In this document: in pieces, positions 49,526 through 59,042 of the stretch | Numbering within the stretch: the first letter of the stretch is position 1 | Layout: the number at the start of each line of letters is the position of its first letter | Assembly: GCA_007693325.1 (NCBI GenBank) | Contig: REDW01000066.1 | Location: 18,527 to 82,526, forward strand | Direction: 5' to 3' | Origin: Spirochaetaceae bacterium | Lineage (GTDB): Bacteria > Spirochaetota > Spirochaetia > DSM-27196 > PWMO01 | Length of the DNA: 64,000 nt | Notes under the pieces: generated by a model | Database searches by the model: none | The model's input: the letters and a program-made list of their open reading frames with translations, nothing else | Told to the model about the DNA's origin: nothing | Position numbers and translations under genes: made by a program

Positions 49526-51430
49526 ATGCAGCAGTCCGACGGCACGCCTGCGGGCAGATCCCTTGCAGCGCGGCTGCTGCTCGGAATTGAAGACGGGGTT
49601 GCCGTCGCGGCGCTGGTCCTGCTATCGCTCTTTCCGCTGCTGGAAATCGTGCTGCGCAGCGTGCTGCGCACCGGGATCCTGGGCCAGAGCGATTACCTGG
49701 TGCACTTCGTGCTGCTGCTGGGGTACATCGGCGGCATGATCACCGCGCGCGAGGGGCGCCACCTCTCGATGGGCGGCGGGTTCCACGGCCACGGCAATAT
49801 CCTTGGAGACTACCTCAAACGTGTCACCGGACTGATTGCTGCCGCGGTCTGCACCGCTCTGGCGTGGAGCGCGCTCTCTTTTGTCCTGTTGGGCTTTGGT
49901 CCCGGTCAGCGCGTCGGGATTGTTCCGGTACAGCTGTTTGTTTCGGCACTGCCGGTCGCCATGACGGTGATGGCGGTGCGCTTTGCGCGCCAGGTTCCGC
50001 GCGGTCGCTTCACTGCGCTGGGGATTGCGATCGGGTTTGCCGCGGGCACCTTCTTTGCCTGGGAGCCGATTGTCAATATCGCCTACACGGTGACCATGAT
50101 GCCGCCGCTGTGGCTGGAATCAGTACTGGATGGGTGGCTTGTGATAATGCCGGCAATTGCGTTGCCGGCGATCATACTGCTGCTGATCTCCGCGTTTGCC
50201 GGAACGCCGCTGTTCGTGGTGCTGGCCGGAACCGCGTTCCTGCTGTTCGCGCGCGCCGGCGGTGCGCTCGAGGTTATTCTCAACGAAGGCTACACGATGC
50301 TCACCGGAAGCACCATCCCGGCAATTCCGCTGTTCACCTTCACCGGCTACCTGCTGTCCGAAAGCAGGGCCGGCGAGCGGCTGGTGACGCTGTTTCGGGC
50401 CCTGTTCGGCTGGATCCCCGGCGGGCTGGTGATTGCCGCGGTGTTTGCCTCGGTTTTCTTCACCTCGTTCACCGGGGCCTCGGGGGTCACTATTCTGGCT
50501 CTCGGCGGACTACTGTTCTACGTACTGCACACCGACGGCAATCATCCCGAGTCGTTCTCGGTGGGCATCCTGACCTCGGCCAGCAACATCGGACTGCTGT
50601 TTCCGCCGAGCCTGGCGATCATCATCTACGGCACCATTGCACAGGTCAATATCTTTCACCTGTTCCTCGGCGGCATCCTGCCTGGACTGGCAATTGTGGC
50701 CGTGTTCAGCGTGATCGGCGTGGTGGTCTCATCGCGCAGCCGCACCCCCGTGGTGCCGTTCCAGCCGCGGGCTGCGCTGGCGGCGGTGCGTGAGGCAATC
50801 TGGGAAGTGCTGCTTCCGGTTGTGATAGTGGTGGTCTACTTCAGCGGCACGGCAAGCCTGGTAGAGACCGCGGCGGTAGCGGTGATCTACACCGTTCTGG
50901 TGGAGGTGCTGTTCAAACGCGAGATCACGCTGCGAGCGTTGCCGTCCGTGGCGCTCAAATGCATCACAATCGCCGGCGGCGTACTGATCATCCTGGCCTC
51001 CGCGCGGGCGCTCTCGTTCTTCATCGTTGACGCCCGCATCCCCATCATGCTGCGCGACTGGGTCCAGGCCGCCATCGGGTCGCGCATAGTATTCCTGATC
51101 CTGCTCAACCTGACGCTGCTGGTCACCGGCTGCTTCATGGATATCTTCTCGGCAATCATGATTGTGGCGCCGCTGGTGGTTCCGCTGGGCGGCCTGTTCG
51201 GCATTGACCCGGTCCACCTTGGCGTTATCTTTCTGGCCAACCTGGGGCTTGGCTTCATCACGCCGCCGGTCGGTATCGACCTGTTCCTGTCGTCCTATCG
51301 CTTTGACAAGCAGCTGCCCGAGATCTACCGCTACGTTGCGCCGTTTTTCCTGGTCCAATTAGCAATGGTGCTGCTGATCACCTACGTGCCACTGCTGGCA
51401 ACCACCCTGCCGCGACTGTTTGGCGGTTGA
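49526..51430 (+). CDS. TRAP transporter fused permease (DctQ-DctM)
   Basis: This 634-residue membrane protein joins the small DctQ subunit (residues 1 to about 200, with FVLLLGYIGGMITAREGRHLSMG) to the large DctM subunit (about 210-634). DctM landmarks are AGTAFLLFARAGGALEV, IPLFTFTGYLLSES, FASVFFTSFTGASGVTILALGG and GFITPPVGIDLFL. The ATG at 49526 follows the dctP stop by one base, with GGAGG upstream. It imports its substrate using an ion gradient. Confidence 0.94.
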   Translation: MQQSDGTPAGRSLAARLLLGIEDGVAVAALVLLSLFPLLEIVLRSVLRTGILGQSDYLVHFVLLLGYIGGMITAREGRHLSMGGGFHGHGNILGDYLKRVTGLIAAAVCTALAWSALSFVLLGFGPGQRVGIVPVQLFVSALPVAMTVMAVRFARQVPRGRFTALGIAIGFAAGTFFAWEPIVNIAYTVTMMPPLWLESVLDGWLVIMPAIALPAIILLLISAFAGTPLFVVLAGTAFLLFARAGGALEVILNEGYTMLTGSTIPAIPLFTFTGYLLSESRAGERLVTLFRALFGWIPGGLVIAAVFASVFFTSFTGASGVTILALGGLLFYVLHTDGNHPESFSVGILTSASNIGLLFPPSLAIIIYGTIAQVNIFHLFLGGILPGLAIVAVFSVIGVVVSSRSRTPVVPFQPRAALAAVREAIWEVLLPVVIVVVYFSGTASLVETAAVAVIYTVLVEVLFKREITLRALPSVALKCITIAGGVLIILASARALSFFIVDARIPIMLRDWVQAAIGSRIVFLILLNLTLLVTGCFMDIFSAIMIVAPLVVPLGGLFGIDPVHLGVIFLANLGLGFITPPVGIDLFLSSYRFDKQLPEIYRYVAPFFLVQLAMVLLITYVPLLATTLPRLFGG

Positions 51431-51452
51431 GCGACAATCGGAGGAGAGCAAA

Positions 51453-52196
51453 ATGCCGGAGACAATCAGAACGTTTTCAAAGCGCTTTGACAGTACGCTG
51501 TTGCGCGCTGATGCCACCCAACACGAGGTTGACACCTTCATCGAGCGCAGTATCGAGTGCGATGTGCGTGCGATTGTGGTGCCATGGTACCTGATGCCGC
51601 GGGTTGTGCAGCGGGTCGCCGGCACTTCGGTACACGCGGCCTACGGCACCGGTTTTCCACTGGGCCACGATACAACCGAGAGCAAGGCTGCGACCGCCAG
51701 GCGCGCGCGGGAGTTAGGTCCCGAGCTGACCGACATCGACATCACCGCCAACATCTCGGCCATCAAGTCAGGTGACTGGGACTACTTCCGCAACGAGATC
51801 GAAGTACTGTCGCAGTCGCTGGCGGACCTGGTATGCAAGGTGATCATCGAGGTGTGCTATCTGACGCCGCAGGAGATCGCCACGGCGTGCCGCGTCCTGG
51901 CCGAACTGCCGAACGTTGACTATATCAAGACCGGGACCGGGTTCGGCACGCGGGCGACCACCTCCGAGGACGTCAAGATCATACGCGAGGCACTGGGAGA
52001 CCGCAAAGGCATCAAGGTCTCCGGCGGGGTCAAGACGCTTGAAGAAGTCCGCCAATTCCTGGCTGCCGGAGCCGACATCTTCGGCTCGAGCAGCGCGATT
52101 ACGATCTGCGAGGAGTTCCACCGCAGCTACCCCGCGGCGGTCGACCTGGATCCCGGCGGTGTGCCCCCGCCACACAGCGGCGGAGGAAATCAATGA
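51453..52196 (+). CDS. deoC: Deoxyribose-phosphate aldolase
   Basis: DeoC cleaves 2-deoxyribose-5-phosphate into acetaldehyde and glyceraldehyde-3-phosphate. The 247 residues have the Schiff-base Lys in YIKTGTGF and the second active-site Lys in GIKVSGGVK, with DIDITANISAIKSGDW and VIIEVCYLT. The ATG at 51453 is preceded by GGAGGAGAG. It overlaps the next gene by 4 nt. It lies in a transporter operon, not with nucleoside phosphorylases, so the natural substrate could be another aldol. Confidence 0.93.
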   Translation: MPETIRTFSKRFDSTLLRADATQHEVDTFIERSIECDVRAIVVPWYLMPRVVQRVAGTSVHAAYGTGFPLGHDTTESKAATARRARELGPELTDIDITANISAIKSGDWDYFRNEIEVLSQSLADLVCKVIIEVCYLTPQEIATACRVLAELPNVDYIKTGTGFGTRATTSEDVKIIREALGDRKGIKVSGGVKTLEEVRQFLAAGADIFGSSSAITICEEFHRSYPAAVDLDPGGVPPPHSGGGNQ

Positions 52197-53242
52197 AGCA
52201 TGAGAATGAAATCGTCGACCTGCGCCGCGACACAACCACACGGCCTGACCGCCGAATGAAAGACGCGGCCTTCGCCGCCGCCCTGGGAGACTCGGTCTAC
52301 GGCGAAGACCCTGACCATAACGCACTCGAGCAGCGCGCGGCCGAGGTGCTGGGCAAGCAGGCGGCTATCTTTCTGCCCAGCGGCACAATGGGCAACTTGA
52401 TTGCGCTGCTGGTGCACACCGGCCGCGCAGCCGAAGTGATCCTGGAACAGAACGCGCATATCCGCACTTCGGAGACCGGCAACGCCGCCGCGGTGGGCGG
52501 ATTGATGCTGCGCGGAATCCCAGGGCCGGACGGCGTTCCGGCAGCAGAGGATGTGGCGGCGGCAATCCGGGCTGAGGACATCCACTATCCGCGCAGCTCG
52601 CTGATCTGCCTCGAGACCAGCCACTACCGCTACGGAGGCATAGTACCCTCGCTGCAGGCAATGGGCGCGATCCGCGAGCTTGCCGACCAGCGCAGACTGC
52701 CGGTACATCTGGACGGGGCCCGCATATGGAACGCCGCGGTGGCGCTGGACGTGGAGCCGTCGCTGATTGCCGGCTACGTCGACTCGGTAATGGCCAGCCT
52801 GTCGAAGGGGCTCGGCGCGCCGGTGGGCTCGGTACTGGCCGGCAGTGATCGGTTCATTGCCGAGGCGCGGCGCTACCGCAAGATGCTGGGCGGCGGCATG
52901 CGCCAGACCGGCTGGCTGTGCGCCGCCGCGCTGGAAGCGCTCAAACCGGATAACCTCGAGCGGTTGCGCCAGGATCACCGCAACGCTCGTGCCCTGGCCG
53001 AGGGCATCGCCGAGCTGCCCGGAATTGAGATCGATCCGGTGCGCGTGCAGACAAACTTTGTGCTGGCAACCGTCACCCGCACCGGGATCGACGCAGCACA
53101 GCTGGTGCGCGGGCTCGCCGAGCGCGGCGTGCTGGCCACCGCCGCCGGCTCATCCACGGTGCGCTTTGTCACCTGCAGCGAGGTCAATCGCCACGGCATC
53201 GACACCGCCATCGAACAGGTACGCACAATTCTGGAGCGTTGA
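52193..53242 (+). CDS. ltaE: Low-specificity L-threonine aldolase-like PLP enzyme
   Basis: The family splits L-threonine or allo-threonine into glycine and acetaldehyde using PLP. The 349 residues carry DLRRDTTTRP, GDSVYGEDPDHNALE, LPSGTMGNLIALL, VHLDGARIWNAAVAL and the PLP lysine in SLSKGLGAPVGS. It overlaps deoC (ATGA). Both enzymes make or use acetaldehyde, so they may act in sequence or share a metabolite. The gene end converges on the FGGY kinase after 21 nt. Confidence 0.92.
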   Translation: MKHENEIVDLRRDTTTRPDRRMKDAAFAAALGDSVYGEDPDHNALEQRAAEVLGKQAAIFLPSGTMGNLIALLVHTGRAAEVILEQNAHIRTSETGNAAAVGGLMLRGIPGPDGVPAAEDVAAAIRAEDIHYPRSSLICLETSHYRYGGIVPSLQAMGAIRELADQRRLPVHLDGARIWNAAVALDVEPSLIAGYVDSVMASLSKGLGAPVGSVLAGSDRFIAEARRYRKMLGGGMRQTGWLCAAALEALKPDNLERLRQDHRNARALAEGIAELPGIEIDPVRVQTNFVLATVTRTGIDAAQLVRGLAERGVLATAAGSSTVRFVTCSEVNRHGIDTAIEQVRTILER

Positions 53243-53263
53243 GCAGGCGCTGCCTGGCCGCTG

Positions 53264-54790
53264 CTACATCTGGTCGAAGACCGGTTCCAGGGCGCGGTAG
53301 GACGCGTTGAACAGTCCGTAGAGGCGCTTGTAGACCGCGTGCGTTGCATCGTCAGCGGTCGGCCGCTGGGTGGAGACCACCGGGTTGAGCTCTTCGACCC
53401 GCTCCAGACTGTCAAATAGACCGACCCCCACCCCGCCCAGCAGCGCTGCTCCCAACGTGTTGGCGCCCTCGAGCAGCACCGGCACGTGCAACGTCTCGCC
53501 GAAGACATCCGCGAAGATCTGGCGCCACAACGCGGATTCGGCACCACCGCCGATCACTCGCATCTCGGAAACCACAGCACCCTCTGATGCGATGGCGTCG
53601 CGGATGATTTTCAGATTGCAGGCAACACCCTCCATTACCGAACGGATGATATCGGCGCGGGTGTGTGACGCGGTCAGCCCTACAAACGCTCCGCGGGCGC
53701 GCGGGTTCCAGTGCGGGCTGCGCTCACCCCGCAGGTAGGGCAGGAATACCAGGTCGCGCGCACCCGGCGGTGACTGTGCTGCCTGTGCGGTGAGGTAGTT
53801 GTAGGGGTTCTCGCCGGTCAGCTCGGCACACTGCATCTCACTGACCGCGAAAGTTTCCTTGAACCACTGGAACGACCCGCCGCCCATCTGCATGGTCCCG
53901 TAGACGTAGATGGTGCGGGGGTCAACCGAGCAGAGGTTGAAAAGCACCATGTCCGCATCGGTCAGCATCTGCGGGCTGGCAACGCTGACCCAGGACGAGG
54001 TGCCGAGATAAAGATAGGCCTTACCCTGGCGCAGTACTCCCGCGCCGAGGTTTCCGCACGGCCCGTCTCCGGCGCCGATAACCACGGGCGTCCCGGCGGC
54101 CAGGCCACATTGGTGCGCGGCCGCGTCGTGCACCGCGCCGATACGCGCCGAGGAGTCATGGATATCGGGCAGCAGGCCGGAATCGATCCCGGACAGTTCG
54201 AGGATCTCAGCCGACCAGCTGCGACCGGCGAGATCGAGAGCCGCAGTGCCGGATGCGTCGGTGTAATCGGTTGCCAGCACGCCGGTCAGACGGCACACCA
54301 GGTAGTCCTTGGGCTGTAGAAACTTCCAGGTTCGTTTATATACCGCGGGGTTGTTCTGTTTGAGCCACATGTACTTGAGCAGCGGATAGGTGGCATAGTT
54401 CCGGTTACCGGTAATGCGATAGAACTCCTGCCGGTTGATACGCTGCTGAAGCTGTTCAACCTGCGGGTTGCTGCGCCGATCGGCCCAGATCATGCAGTTG
54501 GTCAGCGCATTGCCGCTGCGATCCACCGGCAGACACGCCATCATGTGGCCGCTGAAACTGATGGCAGCGATGCTGCCGGCCTTGAGCCCGTTTCGCTCGA
54601 TCAGCAGCCGGCTCATCGTACAGAACACGGCCCACCAGTCCTGCGCATCCTGCTCGGCCCACGTCTCGTGCGCCGAAACGGTCTGATAGGCGCCAAATAC
54701 CTGGTCAAGCTGCCGACCCTCGGCCGAGTAGAGCGCTAGCTTGAGCCCCCCGGTTCCCAAATCACACGCCAGAATACCGTCTCCCGCCAT
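53264..54790 (-). CDS. FGGY-family carbohydrate kinase (xylulokinase-like)
   Basis: This sugar or polyol kinase has 508 residues. The N-terminal phosphate motif is ACDLGTGGLKLALY, and the FGGY C-terminal signature region (VIGGGAESALWRQIFADVFGE) and GAGDGPCGNLGAG are clear. Xylulokinases and related kinases share this layout, so the substrate is not certain. A GGGGGGAAG ribosome site precedes the ATG. It is transcribed towards the TRAP operon and may phosphorylate the imported sugar, giving the phosphate ester that an aldolase such as DeoC could split. That link is inference. Confidence 0.9.
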   Translation of the reverse strand: MAGDGILACDLGTGGLKLALYSAEGRQLDQVFGAYQTVSAHETWAEQDAQDWWAVFCTMSRLLIERNGLKAGSIAAISFSGHMMACLPVDRSGNALTNCMIWADRRSNPQVEQLQQRINRQEFYRITGNRNYATYPLLKYMWLKQNNPAVYKRTWKFLQPKDYLVCRLTGVLATDYTDASGTAALDLAGRSWSAEILELSGIDSGLLPDIHDSSARIGAVHDAAAHQCGLAAGTPVVIGAGDGPCGNLGAGVLRQGKAYLYLGTSSWVSVASPQMLTDADMVLFNLCSVDPRTIYVYGTMQMGGGSFQWFKETFAVSEMQCAELTGENPYNYLTAQAAQSPPGARDLVFLPYLRGERSPHWNPRARGAFVGLTASHTRADIIRSVMEGVACNLKIIRDAIASEGAVVSEMRVIGGGAESALWRQIFADVFGETLHVPVLLEGANTLGAALLGGVGVGLFDSLERVEELNPVVSTQRPTADDATHAVYKRLYGLFNASYRALEPVFDQM

Positions 54791-54913
54791 GCACTTCCCC
54801 CCTGCCGTTTCCTTGATAGCCTACCATCGGTTCGGCCGGACGTCCACTGCAACGTGATCGGGGCGCGCTCTGATGGATGTGAAAACACGCTGAACGGTGC
54901 TATATTTTCACTA

Positions 54914-57106
54914 ATGCCCGACAACCGAAAGACTATCCTGCTGGTGGAGGACGAAGCGATCGTCGCTCTGGCGCAGACAAACACCATTGAAGGCTTTGGA
55001 TACCGCGTTGTTCGATCCGGCAACGGCGAGGATGCGGTCCAGCAAGCCGTGGCGGATCCCGGCATCAGCCTGATTCTGATGGACATCGATCTCGGCGCAG
55101 GCATCAGCGGCCCGGAGGCTGCACAGCAGATTCTGCAGCAGCGCCACGTCCCGGTTGTGTTTCTGACCTCGCACTCCAGCAAGCCCTACGTGGATCAGGT
55201 GAAGGCCATCACACGCTACGGGTACGTGGTCAAGAATTCAGGCGACTTTGTACTACAGGAAGCCATCGAAATGGCCTACCAGTTGTTTGACCGTTACCAG
55301 GAGCTGCAGCAGCAGGATCAGCAGCTACAGACCGAGCGGACCCATTTCCGGCACCTGTTCCACAACGCTCCGCTGGCTATGATGCTGGTCGACCAGCACA
55401 ATCGGGCACAGGCGTGTAACAGCGAGTTCACCCGCCTGTTCCAGTACCGCGAGGATGAAATTCAGAACCGCAAGGTCAGCCGCCTGATCGTTCCCGAATC
55501 ACTGAAAGAGCAGCACGTCAGACTCGCTCACAGCGTCCAGAACCAGCAGACGGTTGAGTGCCAGACACAGCGGCAGTGCAAAGACGGTGGGCTGATCGAC
55601 GTGGCGATCTACGCGGTGCCAATCGATCTTCCGGATCGCCGCGTGGTGCACGTTGCCTACCGCGATATCAGCGCGCAAAAACAGGCCGAACGCGAGCTGG
55701 AAAGCTCCAAGCGCTTTGCCGAGAGAGTCCTGGACAGCATTCCCGATCCTGTCTTTGTCAAGGATGACCAGCTTCGTTTCCTGATGGTCAACGCCGCCTA
55801 CTGCAGGCTGACCGGCTTTGGCCGCAACGAGCTCATCGGCCGGACCGACTACGACGTGTTTGCCCCTGAAGAAGCCGCACTCTTTGCCACTATCGACCGG
55901 CAGGTCCTCGCCGGCGGCGAGCAGAGCACCAACGAGGAGCTTATCACTGACCGCACGGGCGCACGCAAGGTCAACTGGACCCGCAAGACCCGGGTAACCA
56001 TAGCGGAAACCGGGCAGACGCTGCTGGTAGGCGTTGTGCGCGAGATCACCGACCACACAGAGTACCGCACGCGGCACATCGCAGCCCGCCTGGCACACGA
56101 ACAGCAGCTTGTGCAGCTGCTGCTGGATTCTTCACCGGACTACATCTACATCAAGGACACACAGAGCCGATTCAGCCGCATCAGCCGCTCGCTGGCAGAG
56201 CTCTACGGACTAGCGTCACCCGAAGCAGCAATCGGCAAGAGCGATTTCGACTTCTATCCGCATGACAGCGCCACACAGTACTACGCAGCCGAACAGAACA
56301 TGATGCAGACCCTGGAGCCAATCATAGCGGTAGAGCAGCGCCAGGCGTGGGCCAACGGTGAAGAGGGTTGGGTCTCAACCACCAAGCTTCCCATCTATGA
56401 CGGCGAAGGTCGCGTCAGCGGCCTGTTCGGCATCTCGCGCGATATCTCGGCAATCAAAGCCGCCGAGCAGCGAGTCGGCGGACTGCTGGCAGAGAAGGAG
56501 CTGCTGCTGCGCGAAGCCTATCACCGGATCAAGAACGACATGAACCTTGTGCGTTCGCTGCTTTCGCTGCAGGCAACAGCCAGCGGCAACCCGGATACCC
56601 GCCAGGCGCTGCATAGCAGCGCCTCGCGTATCTCGGCTATAGCCCAAACCTACGAGCAGGTCTATCAAAGCGGTGATCTGCAGACGGTTGCACTGCGGCC
56701 GCTGATCGATTCTGTGGTACAAAGTCTACGCCAGCTGACGGCTGTATCAGGCTGCGCAATCCACGCGCAAAGTGACGAGAGTACCGTCCCGTCGCGCCTC
56801 TCAGTCGCAATCGGAGTAATCATCAACGAACTGGTCACCAACGCCGTTAAACACGCCTTTGGCGGCGTGGCGCGTCCACGGATCGAGATCGACGTCCGCC
56901 GCGCGGGCGCGGACCGCATCCGCATCACGCTGCAGGACAACGGCAGCGGCTTTCCGCCCCCGCTGCTGGAAGGGCACTCAGACGGTTTCGGCATCACCAT
57001 CGTACGCGCCCTGGCCCAGCAACACCACGGAACCGTGGCGTTCAGCAACCGTAACGGCGGGCGAGTCGATGTTCTGCTGCAGGTTGCGGATAGCCCACGT
57101 TACTAA
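54914..57106 (+). CDS. PAS-domain sensor histidine kinase with N-terminal receiver
   Basis: This 730-residue kinase has the same plan as the larger protein at 27786. A receiver (1-120; VEDEAIVALAQ, ILMDIDLGAG, TSHSSKPY) is followed by three PAS domains (about 145-520), a HisKA_2 segment (EAYHRIKNDMNLVRSLLSLQ) and a HATPase domain ending with GFGITIVRAL. The chosen ATG at 54914 lies 7 nt after a TATATT box, though the -35 is weak. No membrane segment is seen. It lacks the Cys-rich PAS of its paralogue. No partner regulator is adjacent. Confidence 0.92.
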   Translation: MPDNRKTILLVEDEAIVALAQTNTIEGFGYRVVRSGNGEDAVQQAVADPGISLILMDIDLGAGISGPEAAQQILQQRHVPVVFLTSHSSKPYVDQVKAITRYGYVVKNSGDFVLQEAIEMAYQLFDRYQELQQQDQQLQTERTHFRHLFHNAPLAMMLVDQHNRAQACNSEFTRLFQYREDEIQNRKVSRLIVPESLKEQHVRLAHSVQNQQTVECQTQRQCKDGGLIDVAIYAVPIDLPDRRVVHVAYRDISAQKQAERELESSKRFAERVLDSIPDPVFVKDDQLRFLMVNAAYCRLTGFGRNELIGRTDYDVFAPEEAALFATIDRQVLAGGEQSTNEELITDRTGARKVNWTRKTRVTIAETGQTLLVGVVREITDHTEYRTRHIAARLAHEQQLVQLLLDSSPDYIYIKDTQSRFSRISRSLAELYGLASPEAAIGKSDFDFYPHDSATQYYAAEQNMMQTLEPIIAVEQRQAWANGEEGWVSTTKLPIYDGEGRVSGLFGISRDISAIKAAEQRVGGLLAEKELLLREAYHRIKNDMNLVRSLLSLQATASGNPDTRQALHSSASRISAIAQTYEQVYQSGDLQTVALRPLIDSVVQSLRQLTAVSGCAIHAQSDESTVPSRLSVAIGVIINELVTNAVKHAFGGVARPRIEIDVRRAGADRIRITLQDNGSGFPPPLLEGHSDGFGITIVRALAQQHHGTVAFSNRNGGRVDVLLQVADSPRY

Positions 57107-57127
57107 CGGAGGGAAACCGGCTATAGT
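57100..57127 (+). promoter_or_regulatory. Possible tauE promoter
   Basis: TTACTA (57100-57105), a 16-nt spacer and TATAGT (57122-57127) lie between the kinase stop and the GTG at 57172. Confidence 0.4.
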
Positions 57128-57171
57128 GCGGGTCGGACTGCATCCGCAGACTACACGCTGGAGAACGCCTT

Positions 57172-57921
57172 GTGGAAATAACACCGCTCGCGCTGCCGCT
57201 GATTGCGTTTGCCGGAACTGCGGCGGGCTTCATCAATGTTGTGGCCGGAGGCGGCTCACTGATCACGCTGCCAACGCTGATCTTTCTGGGGCTGCCACCT
57301 GCCATGGCCAACGGAACCAACCGCCTGGCACAGCTGAGCCAGAACAGCGTGGCGATATATCGCTTCCGCCGTAAAGGGTTTTTCCCGCTGCGCGCCGGGC
57401 TGCTGCTGGGGGCAGCCGCGTCGGGTGGCGCGATAATCGGCAGCCGCGTTGCGGTGGATATCGCACCCGAGCTGTTCAACCGTATCCTTGCCGGCGTCAT
57501 GGTGGCGGTACTGGTGCTGACCCTGACCGGCGCAGATCGCAAACCGCAGGGACCGCACGAGATCCGGAACTGGGGATTACTGCTGCCGGTTTTCTTTGTA
57601 ATCGGCATCTACGGCGGTTTCATCCAGGCCGGTGTCGGTTTCCTGATAATGGCGGCTTTCTCGCGCCTCAGCGCCACCAGCCTGGTGCTGACCAACGCCA
57701 CCAAGGTAATGGTGGTCCTGATCTACACGTTTCCAGCGCTGGCGGTGTTTCTGCTGCACGGACAGGTAGACTGGGCCGCCGGTGCAGTGCTTGCGGCCGG
57801 TAACGCCACCGGAGCGTGGCTGGGAGCACATTTTTCGGTGGCCAGGGGTGACCGCTGGATCAAGGCGGTACTGACGGTCACCGTGCTGGCCATGGCGGTC
57901 AGGCTGTTCTTCTTTGCCTGA
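57172..57921 (+). CDS. TauE/SafE family anion exporter
   Basis: This integral membrane protein of 249 residues belongs to the TauE/SafE family, implicated in export of sulfite or organosulfonates. Family motifs are AGFINVVAGGGSLITLPTL near the start, ANGTNRLAQLSQN, and the repeated half FIQAGVGFLIMAAFSRLSATSLVLTNATKV. About 7-8 membrane segments are visible. The start is a GTG with GGAG upstream. The substrate cannot be told. Confidence 0.88.
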   Translation: MEITPLALPLIAFAGTAAGFINVVAGGGSLITLPTLIFLGLPPAMANGTNRLAQLSQNSVAIYRFRRKGFFPLRAGLLLGAAASGGAIIGSRVAVDIAPELFNRILAGVMVAVLVLTLTGADRKPQGPHEIRNWGLLLPVFFVIGIYGGFIQAGVGFLIMAAFSRLSATSLVLTNATKVMVVLIYTFPALAVFLLHGQVDWAAGAVLAAGNATGAWLGAHFSVARGDRWIKAVLTVTVLAMAVRLFFFA

Positions 57922-57940
57922 GAAGTGCGCAGAACCGCGC

Positions 57941-57969
57941 TTGCTGCCGTAGCAGAATTTTTCTATTAT
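57941..57969 (+). promoter_or_regulatory. Metallophosphoesterase promoter, leaderless spacing
   Basis: TTGCTG (57941-57946), a 17-nt spacer and TATTAT (57964-57969) end 8 nt before the ATG at 57978, with no ribosome site. Confidence 0.65.
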
Positions 57970-57977
57970 TGATTCCA

Positions 57978-59042
57978 ATGGGTCACAAGAAAGAGCAGTT
58001 CGCCTACGACAACCAGCAGCGTGTGTTCGAGCAGACTGAGCCCCAGCCGCTCGATCCGGATCGGCGCTACGTTATCTTTGCCGACCTGCATATGGGCAAC
58101 GGCGGCAAGGCAGATGACTTCCTTCACAATTCAGCACTCTTCAACTCAGCGCTGGCCAACCACTACCTGCCCAACGAGTACCATCTTATACTGAACGGCG
58201 ATGTCGAGGAACTTGCTCGTTACCGGCTTGCGGCGATCATGCGCCGCTGGAGCACCACCTACGAGCTGTTCAGCCGTTTTCAGCGCCGCGGAACGCTGCA
58301 CCGCCTGGTGGGCAACCACGATCTGGAGCTGATGGAAGGCGACGACGACCGCTTCGACATTCAGGAGGCGCTGCGGTTCACCTACAAGAACAACACGATC
58401 TTCATTTTCCACGGCCACCAGAGTTCGCTCTTCTATTCGCGCAACATTGAATGGGTAGATCTCGTGCTGCGCTACGTAGCCAATCCGCTGCGCATCAGCA
58501 GCTACACTATCAGCCACAATTCGCGCAAGCGCTTCGCGATGGAACGGCGCGTCTACCGCTTTGCGGCTACAAAGAAGATCCTCTCGATTGTGGCGCACAC
58601 CCACCGTCCGCTGTTTGAGAGCATGAACAAGTCGGACTCAATCAAGTTCGAAATCGAGTCGCTGTGCCGCGACTACTCTGATGCTGAAGGACAGCGACGC
58701 AACGCGATCGAAGAGCGCATCAAGGTGCTGAAGGAAGACCTGCACAGCCTGATGAACGATCCCGACCACGAAGAGTACGAAGAGAGCCTCTACAACGCCA
58801 ATCTGCTGGTGCCGTGCATGTTCAATTCGGGCTGTGTACTGGGCAAACACGGGATAACCTGCCTGGAGATCGAGAACGGACAGATGAAACTGGTCTACTG
58901 GTTTGACAGCCGCCGCAGTCAGAGATACCTGCACTACCGCCGCTGGGGGGCCGAACAGCTCGGTACCGATCCGTTCTACCGCGTGGTGCTCAAACAGGAC
59001 AGCCTGGATTACATATTCTCACGCATTCGCCTGTTGGCCTGA
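57978..59042 (+). CDS. Calcineurin-like metallophosphoesterase
   Basis: This 354-residue phosphoesterase has all metal-site motifs: FADLHMGN, LNGDVEEL, LVGNHDLEL, FHGHQS and VAHTHRP. The substrate is unknown; some related proteins act on UDP-diacylglucosamine or nucleotides, but this one is longer, with a helical insert (ERIKVLKEDLHSLMNDPDHEEYEESLY). I choose the ATG at 57978 over a TTG at 57969. The 3' end overlaps the convergent MFS gene by 24 nt. Confidence 0.88.
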   Translation: MGHKKEQFAYDNQQRVFEQTEPQPLDPDRRYVIFADLHMGNGGKADDFLHNSALFNSALANHYLPNEYHLILNGDVEELARYRLAAIMRRWSTTYELFSRFQRRGTLHRLVGNHDLELMEGDDDRFDIQEALRFTYKNNTIFIFHGHQSSLFYSRNIEWVDLVLRYVANPLRISSYTISHNSRKRFAMERRVYRFAATKKILSIVAHTHRPLFESMNKSDSIKFEIESLCRDYSDAEGQRRNAIEERIKVLKEDLHSLMNDPDHEEYEESLYNANLLVPCMFNSGCVLGKHGITCLEIENGQMKLVYWFDSRRSQRYLHYRRWGAEQLGTDPFYRVVLKQDSLDYIFSRIRLLA

